A DNA stretch of 64,000 nt from Lycium barbarum (Eukaryota > Streptophyta > Magnoliopsida > Solanales > Solanaceae): contig NC_083341.1 in assembly GCF_019175385.1 (NCBI RefSeq), positions 64,699,800 to 64,763,799 of the forward strand, written 5' to 3'. Below, piece after piece: positions 35,372 through 47,685 of the stretch. A program made the position numbers and the translations under genes. The first letter of the stretch is position 1, and each line of letters opens with the position of its first letter. A model generated the notes under the pieces. The model ran no database searches. It was given only the letters and a program-made list of their open reading frames with translations, and was not told the DNA's origin.

Positions 35372-36717
35372 CTAGAAGTAATGTCGAGGCACTAACTGTT
35401 TGTGTTCTCCACCATAGTCAAGGACAAAGTACATAGTTTTATAAAGAAAAGTCAAACTTGAATCGGTCAACGGATAAACCTTAAGAGGACATATAGTTAC
35501 AATTCCTGTGCCCACGTCGTCAGGGTCTTCAGCCGCCTCTCTACGAGTCAAACCATAAAGTCGAGCTTGTCCCCCATTAGCGGTGTTAGAAACTGCTTTA
35601 CCAGCCCCATTACCACGAGTATTAGGAGTGTTGTTGACATTACCATTAGGTGAATTATTCCTCTGGCCAGAAGAGTTAGCCATTTCACGAAGCCACTTCG
35701 TACAATATTTCTTGATATGACCCCTTATACCACAATGGTGACAAATACAATCCTCCCATCCAGAAGCTTGTTGGTTACTACCGTCTGAATATACGTTCTG
35801 ATTATCATTCCTCTGACCTTTTCCACTAGATGGAACGCCCCCATTAAACTGAGAAACAGGCTGCTGAGGTGCAGAATTGCCTTTCCGTTACCCTCCATCT
35901 TACTTTGTTCCCTTTCTATTGTCTCTTCTCCCTTCCAATCCTCTTGTTTTTTCGCAAACCCATACAAAGATGAGAAAGTGCAAGTAGGAGACATAGTAAC
36001 AGTTGCACATGCAGATTTGATACGTGGTACCAATCCGCGCATAAAACGAGTCAATTTATGCTTTTCAGTCGGGATCATGTATAAAGCATACTTTGACAAA
36101 CGGGTGAACTCTAAACTATACTCACGAACAGACTTGTTTCCTTGTTGAAGCTTCTCAAACTTCGTTGCCATAGCAAACCTCTCCTCACTAGATAGAAACC
36201 TATCCATGAGTGCCTCTTCGAATTCCGCCTAGGTAGGTGCCAAAGCATTGTTACCTCTCTCAGAATCCCACATCTCAAACGAAGCGTGAGCAACATCTTT
36301 CAGTTGATACGAAGAAAACCTCACAGCTTTGGAATCCTGGGCATCCATTGCCCTCAATGCCTTGAAGGTCTCATCTAAAAAATGTTGGGGGTCATCCACC
36401 TCTCGTGACCCGAAGAACTCTGGTGACTTCAAGTCCAGGAATTGCTTAAGTCTGCCTCCACCGTGAGGTCCCACACCTCCACGCTGCTGTTGAGCCGCAA
36501 CCAATGCAGCCAATATTTGAATTTCCATTTACGTAGTACCAATCTCTGGCACACCCACAACAGGAACAGCAGAAGCAGGCGGTGCTTGAGAGGGTGCTTG
36601 ATTTCTAGAATTATTTTTGTTACCAACATTCGTGCCCCCAAGATTTCGGTTAGCTATCACGGGACGTCCTCGGTTAGCATTTTTGGAATGCGTTAGAGCC
36701 ATTTCTGTAATAGGCAC
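35372..36717 (-). pseudogene. Gag of element B fused to a protease stub
   Basis: Minus strand. From ATG 36717: MPITEMALTHSKNANRGRPV, low-complexity linker, then EIQILAALVAAQQQRGGVGP, SPEFFGSREVDDPQHFLDET, FEMWDSERGNNALAP; then MDRFLSSEERFAMATKFEKL, KSVREYSLEFTRLSKYA, LTRFMRGLVPRIKSACATV. A zinc knuckle near 35745-35700 (CHHCGIRGHIKKYC) is intact. The end joins gag to the start of protease (ICPLKVYPLTDSSLTFL, normally VY-x-LIDPGSTLS) and stops after LVPRHYF. Short breaks split the frame into four. The same ending in three copies shows that the truncation pre-dates the duplications. Confidence 0.85.
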
Positions 36718-36914
36718 GAATTAACTAACATATTATAATGACCTAATAGGATTTCAAGCTCTACAGCATAATCTAGTATAAAAAAGAATAGGAAACACCT
36801 ATAAATGTCTTGGGAATTTCTCGGTCATGTAGGTGATCAGGCTGCAAAAGGAAAACTCCACTAGACACAGCTCCACAGACACCGGCAATAATCCTTGGAC
36901 GTATTTAAACCTAG

Positions 36915-36926
36915 GCTCTGATACCA
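36915..36926 (-). promoter_or_regulatory. Primer binding site of element B
   Basis: Minus strand TGGTATCAGAGC, four bases from the 5' LTR end (GTGACA). Confidence 0.9.
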
Positions 36927-36930
36927 AGCT

Positions 36931-38541
36931 TGTCACGCCCAAAAACCCACCCTAGACGTGACTGACATCCGACGTCATAAACAACATTGAAAGAGTCTAA
37001 AAGATGCACAATGACACTTGAACCCACCAGGTTCAATAATCACCTCCAAATATGCGATTTGAGTTGATCATGATTATTAACAACAGTTCCATTAAAGATA
37101 GGAATATCACACTTGCCAATACAGGCTCAAAAAAATCAGTCATAACGAAGGGATAACCTTTGAGGTTCCTTAATCATAGCAGCGCATAACACCGGAATAT
37201 GAAATTCAACGGTGGCTATCCTTCCTCTCGAATAGCTAGGAAAAATCAGACCCCAGGTAGCGAACCCGAAAGTGGCCACTCTTCCTCCCGAATGGCTAGG
37301 CATTATCACACTCGGATCCATAGTGGATACCCGTCCTCCCGCATAGCTAGGCAAAACACAACGACCAGTTTTCATAGCATAGAAGTCAATTCATAATTCA
37401 TTTGTAATGTAGTCACATCATCAATTGTCATTAAGGTTCATTATGCCATATTGAAAGAATAAGTCATTCCAATCAATGTTTTTAAAACGTTTAACTTCTT
37501 TACAAAAGGTTTCCATGTCCTAATTCATCAATGGGAATATCATTACCAACCCTTAACCATCACTATTAAGCATCTCTTTTAGAGGAAAACGTTCATAATA
37601 TCATATACATATATAGGATTTTTTAAAATCTAGGTTTAATGTAGGTTTGTCCCCTCACACACATTAACGACCATTTAGACATGAATTAAGAGTTTAAGAA
37701 ACATGAAAAGATTACTTTTCTTTTCATTCATTAAAGAACCTTCAATGAAATTTATACTTCCAATAATAGTTTCAAAAGAGAGACATACCTTAACACGTTA
37801 AACAGAGTTTAACAATTTAGTTTTCTGATGACGAACACCCAAATCCTAGATTGAATCACTTGGGGAAGAATTATGTTGCAAACCCTAGGTTTTGGTCACA
37901 AGAATCATGTTAAGAATCATGGGTTTGATGCTATAATGGATTAATAATGTTAAAGATGTTCTTACCTTTGATTTGGAAGCTTGGAGGAACGATTTTCATT
38001 CTTAGTGTTTTCAGAAAGTGGAGGAATAAACATAACAAGTTCCTTATTTATATTTTTATGGTGAAAACGGGCCAAAGGACGCCCCCGAAGGACGGGCCGT
38101 CCTTCGTGTTACAGACCACCCTTTTGAGGCGTTATGGTACCGTGTTACGACCCGTAACACGTGTTACGGTCCGTAGTATCTCAGCGTAACACAGGCAAAA
38201 TTTCCAGCTAAGACAGGCTTCAGTAAAATAGGCATAGCTTTTTGTACATAACTTTTCTTGGGCTGGGCTACTACCATTAGAAAGCAGTTTCAAAGATCTA
38301 CAACTTTTGTCAAGGAAGTTTTTCCAAATTTTCAACACATTTTCATGAAAATCGCCCAGAAGACAGACCTACCAAAACTTAGGCGAGTTTAAGAGCCGTT
38401 AAGAACTTCAATTATTGGTTTGACTTCAAAACGACCATTTTCCGCTAGAATTCATCAAGAGTGGATTCATATAGATACAATATCATCTTAACACTTGATT
38501 TTTACACATTCACACCTAGTTCAAGTGTACGGGGTGTTACA
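36931..38541 (-). mobile_element. 5' LTR of element B (B2), internally deleted
   Basis: 1611 bp. Same ends as B1 but about 560 bp corresponding to 32846-33405 are missing. Palindromic module at 38085-38200, donor-like site at 37961-37970. Because a second B internal region abuts its other side with a polypurine tract, B2 serves two internal regions, the tandem LTR-int-LTR-int pattern produced by unequal recombination between LTRs. Confidence 0.85.
38152..38169. repeat. 18-bp perfect U3 palindrome of B2
   Basis: CCGTAACACGTGTTACGG. Relative to B1 two base pairs are changed on both arms (T-A to C-G and G-C to C-G) with full complementarity kept. Confidence 0.9.
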
Positions 38542-39341
38542 TTATTCCCTCCTTAAGATCATTCGTCCTCGAATAAGGGTTATGGCCTAAGATTTTCGCT
38601 AACCCTCAAACTTTCGAATTCTCACCAGTGCTTCTTTGTATGGTAGGATATCGCAAAAAAAACTCATATAATACTTTAACAATAACCATATGGTCCTCGT
38701 AGAGACTCCCACAAAAACCAAACAAGCTAATCATGGAATGAGGGATTTACACCCATAGTCTACCTTGAGATTTAACGATATTACTCTTTAAATATATAAT
38801 GGGTTCACCAAAAACTACAAGCCTAACTATTTCAATCTAGAATGGTAAAACACTTGGTAAGCTAGTTTGTACCCATAATCACCTCAAAGTTCTCTATTCC
38901 TACTTCCAACAAATCAGAAGTAGTTTCATGATCCTTAACTACACCACACAATATTTTAGATCCTAGAAGTAATGTCGAGGCACTAATTGTTTGTGTTCTC
39001 CGCCATAGTCAAGGACAAAGTACATAGTTTTATAAAGAAAAGTCAAACTTGAATCGGTCAACGGATACACCTTAAGAGAACATATAGTTACAATTCCTGT
39101 GCCTACATCGTCAGGGTCTTCAGCCGCCTCTCTACGAGTCAAACCATAAAGTCGAGCTTGTCCCCCATTAGCGGTGTTAGCAACTGCTTTACCAGCCCCA
39201 GTACCACGAGCATTAGTAGTGTTGTTGACATTACCATCAGGTGAATTATTCCTCTGGCCAGAAGAGTTAGCCATTTCACGAAGCCACTTCCTACAATATT
39301 TCTTGATATGACCCCTTATACCACAATGGTGACAAATACAA
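38542..39341 (-). pseudogene. Second B internal region (3' part) with gag end
   Basis: Near-copy of 34952-35750: polypurine tract and hairpin (38542-38574), non-coding 3' region, then the gag-protease stub starting MANSSGQRNNSPDGNVNN (39274) and ending LVPRHYF (38963). It ends at 39341 inside the zinc knuckle, where LTR D1 is inserted. Confidence 0.85.
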
Positions 39342-41771
39342 TGTCACGACCCGTCTAGAGGGCCGCGACGAATGCCCAGTGTTAGCTCACCCGGGCGCCC
39401 CTTAACTTACGCTTACTCTTACATCTAGGTGAGTCACATAGTAAAAACATACATTTCTATCCATCAATCATACTAGTCCCTTTGGACAACAACCTCTTTA
39501 TATCATCATAGGCATCTATGCCACATCAATGTACATGGGCCGACGAGGCCAACAAAATGGTATACAAAATATAGGCCGACAAGGCCAAACACATCAAACA
39601 ACATACACATATCTACGAGCCTCTAAGAAGAGTATAACATATCACATAAGCGGGACAGGACCCCGCTATGCCCGTAATTATGTACACAAAAGAATAAGTA
39701 CCCAAAAGCTATGGCTCCGAATGAAATGGAGCTCTGCTATGGTCTCTGAGAATACCGCTATGAATCGAGCCTATCTCCCTGTGCACCTGCGAGCATGACG
39801 CAGCGTCCACAAACAAAAGGACGTCAGTACGAAAAATATACTGTGTATGTAAAGCATGATCAATATCAATTTAGAAGCATAATGAACATCATAAGAAATA
39901 GCACAAGATGGGAGATGGTAATATTATCTCCATGGGAACTTATTTGCCTTTCATAGAAACTTTCCATTCTAATGTGTGTTTGTGCTCGTACCTCAATATC
40001 CGTATCCGTTCCATATTAGTACTCGTATTCGTATACATACCCTTATTCACATTCATATTGTATACATAATCATATCACGTACATAGTCATATCATATACA
40101 TAGCATTTACATAACATACCCGACCCCGAAAGTTCGGTGTTTCACGTACCCGACCATAGCTAGGCTCGGTGGTCAAACATACCTGGCCAACCAAGGCTCA
40201 GTGTTAGACATACCTGGCCCTACCAAGGCTCAGTGTTATCCGTACCCAACTGCAGTGGTGTGCGCGCGTTACGTAAACATACATACATATACATCTATAC
40301 ATATACTACCCGGCCATATAACCTCGGTGTTTCATAGTAGCCATACAAGGGCATACATACATATAGCTCATAAGCATCTTTTCTATTATCATTACTATCA
40401 TCATCGTCATCTTTATCATCAACGCTATTACAATTTATGAGACATCATAGACTTATGGAAGATTTAGATGTTTGGCCAAAGAACCGTGCCTTATGAAAGA
40501 AGGTTAGCGTTACATACCTTTTCGTTCAACTATTTACCACTTTTACGTTCTCCTCCGAAGCTCACATTTCTACCTTCGTTAAAGTCATACTATCATTAGA
40601 ATCGATTGCTAGCATACATGACTAAACTAGAGAAAATCAGGCAACATCTCCCCTATATATACGACATTCCTCTATAGTGTATTTCAACTCTCAAACGTCA
40701 ACAATACATTCACAACACTACAACAATTGTCATTATTCATCCACATTATCAATATTCTAGACTCACTTTTCAATCATCCATATCCACGGCCATAACGCAC
40801 GACTATGTCCATTCATGTACATTGCTCATCTCATGTTCTCAACATCATTTATAACACATTTACATTACAAAACATCAGGACTCATAACTCAATTCAAACT
40901 ATTTCTCAAAATGGCACAATTCCACATTCATGACCCATTTTGCCATACCTCTCTACAATCCAAGTATTTCAACTCTTAAATGCCTTAAACAACATAGAAA
41001 CATCATGAATCTTACCGTAGATGTCGTTGGAACAAGCCTTGGTTGATAATACTCCACTTGAGCAAAACCCTAGTTTATCTCCAATGAGATTTCTTGACTT
41101 GTATGATCCTTAATGGGTTTTCTTATACTTGATTCACTTAGTTTATGTTGTTGTTCACTAATTATCCTTGAATCCTTGTGGAATAAATGTAGAGAGAGGT
41201 TTTAGAGAGAAGGGATGAAATTTGGAAATGAAATAATAAACTTGGATCCCTTATTTAATGACTTAAAATCTGGACTGGAGTGAACAACACAGTGGTCGTA
41301 AACTTGGTTTACGGTCCGTATTCCAGTTTACGGACCGTCCTTCGTGGTCGTATTTAGTCATAGCAGAACCAGAAACTCAGGCTGAGACGTGGTGATTTAT
41401 GGACACACTTTACGGGCCGTAAACCACTTTACGGTCCGTATTTTAGGTCGTATTTAACCATTTGATCATTTGGCAGAAAGTTGAAGTTTTGGAAGCCAAA
41501 ATACGACAAGGCAGTTTACGGACCGTATACCACTTTACGGTCCGTATTTCATTTTACGACCAACTGGCCAGAATGCAAACCTGCAAATTTTCACAGTTCC
41601 AAAAACTATATTTATTAATTATGGAGCATAACCTATCTCTTATTGTAATTGCCTTCGGAATCTTACTTAGGGTCGTCTAACATCGTTCCCTTCTTATTAA
41701 AACATCATATACTCGTATTCTTCTTTAGTCTATTCACTGTACGTTCACGGGGGAATTCCCTAGGTGTAACA
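39342..41771 (-). mobile_element. LTR D1 (3' LTR of element D, copy 1)
   Basis: 2430 bp, minus-strand start TGTTACACCTAGGG at 41771, end GGTCGTGACA at 39342, with tacaa left of the insertion. Inserted in the B gag zinc knuckle. Contains the module 41291-41562, TATA-like CATTAAATAAGGG (near 41250), donor CTACGGTAAGA (41010-41020), GCTGCC-type block (ggcaacatctcccc 40640), CCGAA-AG-TTCGG (40126-40137) and the hairpin region 39824-39843 with a damaged right arm. The polypurine tract follows at 41772, so this is the 3' LTR of the pol remnant at 45041. Confidence 0.9.
41291..41562. repeat. U3 palindromic module of D1
   Basis: TTTACGGTCCGTA and TTTACGGACCGT alternate at least six times with ggtcgtaaac and ggtcgtattt spacers. 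Copies at 49722-49990 (D2) and 54062-54330 (D3) carry scattered, unpaired changes. Confidence 0.85.
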
Positions 41772-42004
41772 TTCTCCCCCTCTTAAGAACATTCGTCCTC
41801 GAATGTTAAAGTCTTCGGGGATTCTATAGAAATTTCGCCAGAGTTTCCCCTATAATATGGCACTACCAACCTATCACAACAACCCAAAATATCATCGGCT
41901 CACAGGGCTACGTCACAATATCAACATATCTATGGCCACACACGACCAAAAGCATGAAAAGGAAATCATACATACCTCATACCGCTGATGTTTCATCTTG
42001 AATC
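41772..42004 (-). other. Element D polypurine tract and 3' UTR
   Basis: Polypurine tract TAAGAGGGGGAGAA (minus, 41772-41785), then a hairpin AACATTCG-AGGA-CGAATGTT (41788-41807, perfect 8-bp stem), then non-coding sequence to the C1 insertion; it resumes at 45041. Confidence 0.8.
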
Positions 42005-42442
42005 TGTCACACCCTAATCTCGCTAGGGTGTGATGGGCACCCGACCATTACTTAGGGCCGAGCGAACCCTCTGACTCTTATTGCATACATAATCTTTTGG
42101 ACTCCATGAATCAAACGAAAATGAAATACATAGTAAGGCTTTCAGAAACTTCCTTTCTATCGTTCTCAAATCAAACAAAATCTGTAATCATATGGAATTT
42201 GTAACATAATATATAAAGACACATCGGCTGGTGACGCCGCTTACAAGACTGACATTCTATACCACGACTCTGTCTGCAAAGTCTCTAACTTCGACCAAGA
42301 CATCATAGCATAGTACTCTGACCCGGCAACACTCCAGGCAAATGGAGCTTGCCAACTCCGCTGGAACATCTTCTAGTAATATCTTCTACTCATCTGGGTG
42401 TACCTGCGTGGCATGAAATGCAGCCCCCCGAAGAAAAGGGGG

Positions 42443-42463
42443 TCAGTACGGAATATGTACTGA
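42443..42463 (-). other. Conserved hairpin in C1
   Basis: TCAGTAC-ggaatat-GTACTGA, perfect 7-bp stem. Confidence 0.75.
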
Positions 42464-42588
42464 GCATGTAAGGCAAGAATCACAGTAAAAGGATCATAAC
42501 TGATATAAGGAGTACAGAAACATGTACAATGCCCAGAATACCAAAACTTTTGCCTTTAAAACATAAACCATGCGTATCATTATCACAT

Positions 42589-43085
42589 ACCGTACCCGGC
42601 CCGTTAAGGGAATCGGTAGATAAAATCATGTCATCATACTATCATATTATCATGCATGCATATACATATACATATATATACCGTACCGGCCCGTTAAGGG
42701 ACTCGGTAGATAAAATCATGTCATCATACTATCAAATTATCATGCATGCATATACATATACATATATATACCGTACCCGACCCTCTAGTGAGGGACTCGG
42801 TGAATGAAGTCATACCGTACCCGGCCCATTAAGGGTCTCGGTGGATAGAATCATGCATGTGAACATCATATATCATATATATACCGTACCCGACCCTCTA
42901 GTGAGGGTCTCGGTGAATCAAATCATCATATGCCCTGCTGGCCGCCATAACATATCATCATCTCATCATATCATCATATACGTATACCGTACCCGGCCCT
43001 CCAATGAGGGACTCAGTGAACAATGCAGTGGAGTGCGCACGATAACATACCCAGCCCAGGACTCGGTGAAAGACATATTGAGGCG
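42589..43085 (-). repeat. Tandem hairpin cassette of C1
   Basis: Six to seven units of 45-95 bp starting 'taccgtacccggccc' and ending 'ggactcggt'. Stems include CCCTC-TAGT-GAGGG (twice) and CCCTC-CAAT-GAGGG. Two neighbouring units are nearly identical over about 90 bp. Confidence 0.85.
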
Positions 43086-44731
43086 TGCACGAGCAGAGTA
43101 GTGAGAAACTATATGCATATAAAAAAAAATTAAGACTCGATGGGTATGTACATAAATCGACACTTGAGGGTCATAAACAGTTTCAAGTCAATCCGAGTTA
43201 GTATGAAAAAGTTATGGACGTTTTAGTACAGAACCTTCTACGAACATTTCAAAAGCCATTTTTGAAAAATCAAAGCAACAATCATGTTAGGTACCCTTCG
43301 AATATCGTTATGGATCAAATCAAATAGAACTTTTGGAACCATATGTACGTGTCAAAATATATCAAAGACTCAATGGAATAATCAAACGTGCTATCATTTG
43401 AAAATCAAGACATTAGTCATATCAATTGTCTCTCGAATGCCATTCGGAAACATATCAAACAGAACTTCGGACATCATAGATATGCATCAAAACCATATGA
43501 AATAGCTTATGGAAATCAAGATCGTTAGCCATCCCAGTGGCTCTACGAATAGGAGTTTCTTTGGAATCATATACATATCGTCTGTTCGTTTCACAAAGAT
43601 CATGCCAAAAGAAAGAAAGGGTAAGCCTTACATACCTGTTTCACGTCCTATTAGCTATGCTTATTTACCCAAGCTTGCTAGTCTACATTCAAAAGAATTC
43701 ACACAATCATTAGATTCGTTGTCATATACTTGCCTTAGTTTCTCAAATAAATTTACTCATAATCTACCGAAATTTCGGCAGCATTTCCCTTGTAAATACA
43801 TCCATCCCCGAGAATCCAACTCGGCCAATTTATCAACAACAATCCCAACAATCATACTAACAACTTCAACAATCAATCCAAAATATATTCTAACATTAAC
43901 AACTCTTGTCACACAATTCAACGACATTTCATTTATATTCAATTCAATCACATATAGTCAAGCTAACACCAATGATCTCACATTCAAGTGTTAATCTGAA
44001 ATCCTTCTTACATGATTCAAGAATACTTTAAACAATTTACACAATATTCAAAATAATCTAACCAATATGCCATTCCACCTGAAACCTCCAAAGTGAAACA
44101 ATAACAATAACAACACATTTCCTTCCTTCCAAATTCTTGAACTACACCAACAATTCACTCGTTAACAATATTATTCACATAAATATAAAAACTACGTTCA
44201 ATCACGTTGGCTTCTAAAAACAGCCCATACCAATTACAACTCCAACTTGAATCATTAAACTTTCATTAACATCATAGAGTCCACAACACAACAACCAAGA
44301 TACTAAGTAAATTTAATTCATTCCTTCTACACAAAACAGCCCACTCACGGCTACAACATCAATACACCTAGTTTCAAGAATTTCATCCATTTCTACACCC
44401 AACAACATGCATAAACCATCCATGACATATAAAAGAGGATTAAATACATACCTTTCTCCACACATCTTCTTTCTCGGCTAGAGTCCACAACTCGCACAAC
44501 GAATACTTTGCTTACTCCAACAACTCCTTCATGTTAATAAGGACCATCCAATTGCTTGGAATACTAGAAGAAATAATTTTTTTGATCAATTTTTCAAGGG
44601 GTCATTTTTTTGGAGCTATGGCCGAATGGCCTTCTTTATTTTGTCTCCAAGGTTCTTGAATTTTCTTGAGTGAAGAAGATGAGAAATGATCAAATGGGTC
44701 ATTTTTTTATTTACTTATAGTAAGCTCTCAT

Positions 44732-44747
44732 GTGGGCCTTGGCCCAC
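44732..44747. repeat. U3 palindrome of C1
   Basis: GTGGGCC-TT-GGCCCAC, perfect 7-bp arms. Confidence 0.75.
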
Positions 44748-45040
44748 CCACCTTGGCTGGCCACTTAGGCCCATTTGTTCAAGACTAATCTTTTTTTTTT
44801 TTGTATTTGTAACTCATGAAAAATTATTTTTCTAATTCCAAATTTGCCCTTAGCCTTCCCCAATATCACCATAAACCACCTTGCGAATTTCTCTTTTTAC
44901 CCCTAGCCATTCTTAATATTTCCACATCAATAATTTTTCATAAACAACTTGTGTATTAAACAAGATCAAAATATAGCCTTGCCCTTAACTTCTCACAATT
45001 ATCTTGAATTATCCGAACGTACAAAATACGGGCTATAACA

Positions 45041-46583
45041 GAATCTCTCCCAAGGGCTGAAATAAATGAGGGTATCTGGATCGCATACTTTCTTCCGCTT
45101 CCCATGTCTTTTCTTCTCGTTTACTGCTTCTCCATAAAACCTTAACTGAGGCCACTTCTTTGTTTCTAAGCCTCCGTACTTGCCTATCTTGTATGGTAAC
45201 GGGCACTTCTTCATAAGTCAACTTTTCTGTCACTTGCACATCGCTTATTGGCACGATCCTAGTAGGATCTCCAACACATTTTCGAAGCATTGAGACATGG
45301 AAAACTGGGTGAACTGACTCCAAATCCGGAGGTAGATCTAATTCGTAGGCCACTCTGCCCACTTTGCGCACAATCTCATAAGGTCAAATGTACGGGGGAC
45401 TAAGCTTCCCCTTTGTGCCAAATCTCATTACACCTTTCATCGGTGACACTTTCAAGAATACCCAATCTTTCACTTGGAACTCTAAGTCTCTTCGGCGATT
45501 ATCCGCATAGGACTTTTGATGACTTTGGGCTGCTAATAACCGATCTTGTATGAGCTTGACTTTCTCTATGGCTTGCTGGACCAAGTCTGGCCCTATCAGT
45601 CTGGCCTCTCCTATTTCGAACCACCTAATTGGGGATCTACACATTCGCCCATATAAAGCTTCGTACGGTGCCATTTGGATGCTAGAATGATAACTGTTAT
45701 TGTAAGTAAATTCAATGAGTGCCAAATGATCATCCCAATTACTTTCGAAATCTATCATACATGCCCGTAACATATCTTCAAAAGTCTGAATGGTGCGCTC
45801 AGCTTGTCCATCGCTCTGCGAGTGAAATGTCGTGCTAAGGCTCCCTTGGGTCCCTAAACCCTCTTGGAACGACTTCTAAAAATTGGTTGTAAACTGAGTT
45901 CCTCTGTCTGAGATAATAGATACTGGAACACCATGGAGTCTTACTATCTCTTTAACGTAAAGCCTTGCATAATCTTCTGCCATATAGGTCGTTTTGACCG
46001 GTAAGAAATGAGCTGAATTTGTGAGTTTATCCACAATCACCCATATGGAATCACACTTACGTTGAGAATGGGGTAAGCCTGAAATGAAGTCCATGTATTC
46101 CCACTTCCAAGTTGGGATTTCTATAGCTTGCAACAAACCACCCGGCTTTTGATGCTCGATTTTCACTTGTTGACAATTGGGACATTAAGCTACGAATTCC
46201 GCTATATCTTTCTTCATTCCACTCCACTAATATATAGACTTAAGGTCAAGATACATTTTCATCGCTCCGGGGTGGACAGAATAACGGGAACAATGAGCTT
46301 CTCTCAAAATTTGGTGGTGTAGACCTGCCACATTGGGAACACATAATCTGCCCCTACATCGAAGAACTCCATCTCCTGAGATATCAAATGATGACTCCTC
46401 TTTCTGAGGGAGTGTATCTCTACACTGCATTAGCATGGAATCTTCGTATTGTCGCTCTTTCACTTCTGCTACTAGCGACGAGACTGCTGAATTCTGAATA
46501 GTAGCTCCCCTACTACCTGAGTCCACTACTCGAACTCCTAGGCTAGCTAGCTTCTGGAGCTCATGGGCCATTTCTCTCTTCTC
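45041..46583 (-). pseudogene. Tekay-type integrase with chromodomain (element D)
   Basis: Minus strand. H2C2 zinc region near 46300-46180 (LHHQILREAHCSRYSVHPGA, then CPNCQQ), catalytic core with [20 protein letters not shown] (first Asp), [12 protein letters not shown] (second Asp) and a Glu in GQAERTIQTFED, then MLRACMIDFESNWDDHLALI, SFHPVFHVSMLRKCVGDP-type GPY/HPVFHVS region, and a chromodomain at the end (DRQVRRLRNKEVASVKVLW, KTWEAEESMRSRYPHLF). Stops at about 45875 (Trp to stop after TTNF), 46187 and 45385. Chromodomains in this clade bind heterochromatin marks and guide insertion. Sequence ends at 46583 where a duplicated B LTR fragment begins; no RT is joined. Confidence 0.9.
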
Positions 46584-46885
46584 TGGTCCGTAACATCTCA
46601 CCGTAACACAGGCCAAATTTCCAGCTAAGACAGGCTTCAGTAAAATAAGCATAACTTTTTGTACATAACTTTTCTTGGCCTGGGCTACTACCATTAGAAA
46701 GCAGTTTCAAAGATCTACAACTTTTGTCAAGGAAGTTTTTCCAAATTTTCAACACATTTTCATGAAAATCACCCAGAAGACAGATCTGCCCGAATTCATC
46801 AAGAGTGGATTCATATAGATAAAATATCATCTTAACACTTGATTTTTACACATTCACACCTAGGTCAAGTGTACGGGGTGTGACA
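46584..46885 (-). mobile_element. B LTR fragment at a duplication junction (B3)
   Basis: Begins mid-LTR with 'tggtccgtaacatctc', equivalent to about 38165 in B2, and ends at the LTR start (TGTCACACCCC on minus, 46885), with a small internal deletion near 46790. Its left side abuts element D integrase with no target duplication: a recombination junction. Confidence 0.8.
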
Positions 46886-47685
46886 TTATTCCCTCCTTAA
46901 GATTATTCGTCCTCGAATAAGGGTTATGGCCTAAGATATTCACTAACCCTCAAACTTTCGAATTCTCACCAGTGCTTCTTTGTATGGTAGGATATCGCAA
47001 ACAAAACTCATATAATACTTTAACAATAACCATATGGTCCTCGTAGAGACTCCCACAAAAACCAAACAAGCTAAGTATGGAATGAGGGATTTATACCCAT
47101 AGTCTACCTTGAGATTTAACGATATTACTCTTTCAATCTATAATGGGTTCACCTAGAACTACAAGCCTAACTATTTCAATCTAGAATTGTAAAACACTTG
47201 TTAAGCAAGTCTGTACCCATAATCACCTTAAAGTCCTCTATTCCTATTTCCAACAAATCAGAAGTAGTTTCATGATCCTTAACTACACCACACAATATTA
47301 TAGATCCTAGAAGTAATGTCGAGGCACTAACTGTTTGTGTTCTCCGCCATAATCAAGGACAAAGTACATAGTTTTATAAAGAAAAGTCAAACTTGAATCG
47401 GTCAACGGATACACCTTAAGAGAACATATAGTTACAATTCCTGTGCCCACGTCGTCAGGGTCTTCAGCCGCCTCTCTACTACTCAAACCATAAAGTCGAG
47501 CTTGTCCCCCATTAGCGGTGTTAGCAACTGCTTTACCAGCCCCAGTACCACGAGCATTAGTAGTGTTGTTGACATTACCATCAGGTGAATTATTCCTCTG
47601 GCCAGAAGAGTTAGCCATTTCACGAAGCCATTTCTTACAATATTTCTTGATATGACCCCTTATACCACAATGGTGACAAATACAA
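46886..47685 (-). pseudogene. Third B internal region with gag end
   Basis: Near-copy of 38542-39341: polypurine tract, AGGA hairpin (46905-46918), gag-protease stub MANSSGQRNNSPDGNVNN to LVPRHYF (47618-47307). It ends at the same base of the zinc knuckle as the second copy, followed by LTR D2. Confidence 0.85.

Larger units (their letters stand above)
32726..38541 (-). mobile_element. Element B: gag-only LTR retrotransposon
   Basis: Minus strand, 5' LTR at 36931-38541, primer site 36915-36926, about 2 kb internal region with gag and the first residues of protease, then 3' LTR 32726-34951. All of RT, RNase H and integrase is absent. A second partial internal region lies right of the 5' LTR (38542-39341) and a third at 46886-47685, all with the same pol-less structure, so the deletion is ancestral. 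Inserted in element G gag; the left flank is ttttg, and the right-hand duplication cannot be checked. Confidence 0.85.
42005..45040 (-). mobile_element. Solo LTR C1
   Basis: 3036 bp between GGGTGTGACA (minus end, 42005) and TGTTATAGCCCGT (minus start, 45040), flanked by perfect TSD gaatc (42000-42004, 45041-45045). One promoter region, no primer site or coding DNA. Contains a tandem cassette, the conserved hairpin, a block aaatttcggcagcatttccc (43771-43790), a donor-like AAAGGTATGT near 44446 and a U3 palindrome (44732-44747). An open frame of 161 codons inside it (43509-43994) is not gene-like. Confidence 0.92.

Noticed and set aside
43509..43994. 161-codon open frame on the plus strand
   Set aside because: Lies antisense inside solo LTR C1, is Ile/Thr/Asn/Ser-rich low complexity, and has no counterpart in C2.
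44408..45000. AT-rich promoter-like stretch with poly-T near C1 start
   Set aside because: It is the U3 part of solo LTR C1; no independent gene is next to it.
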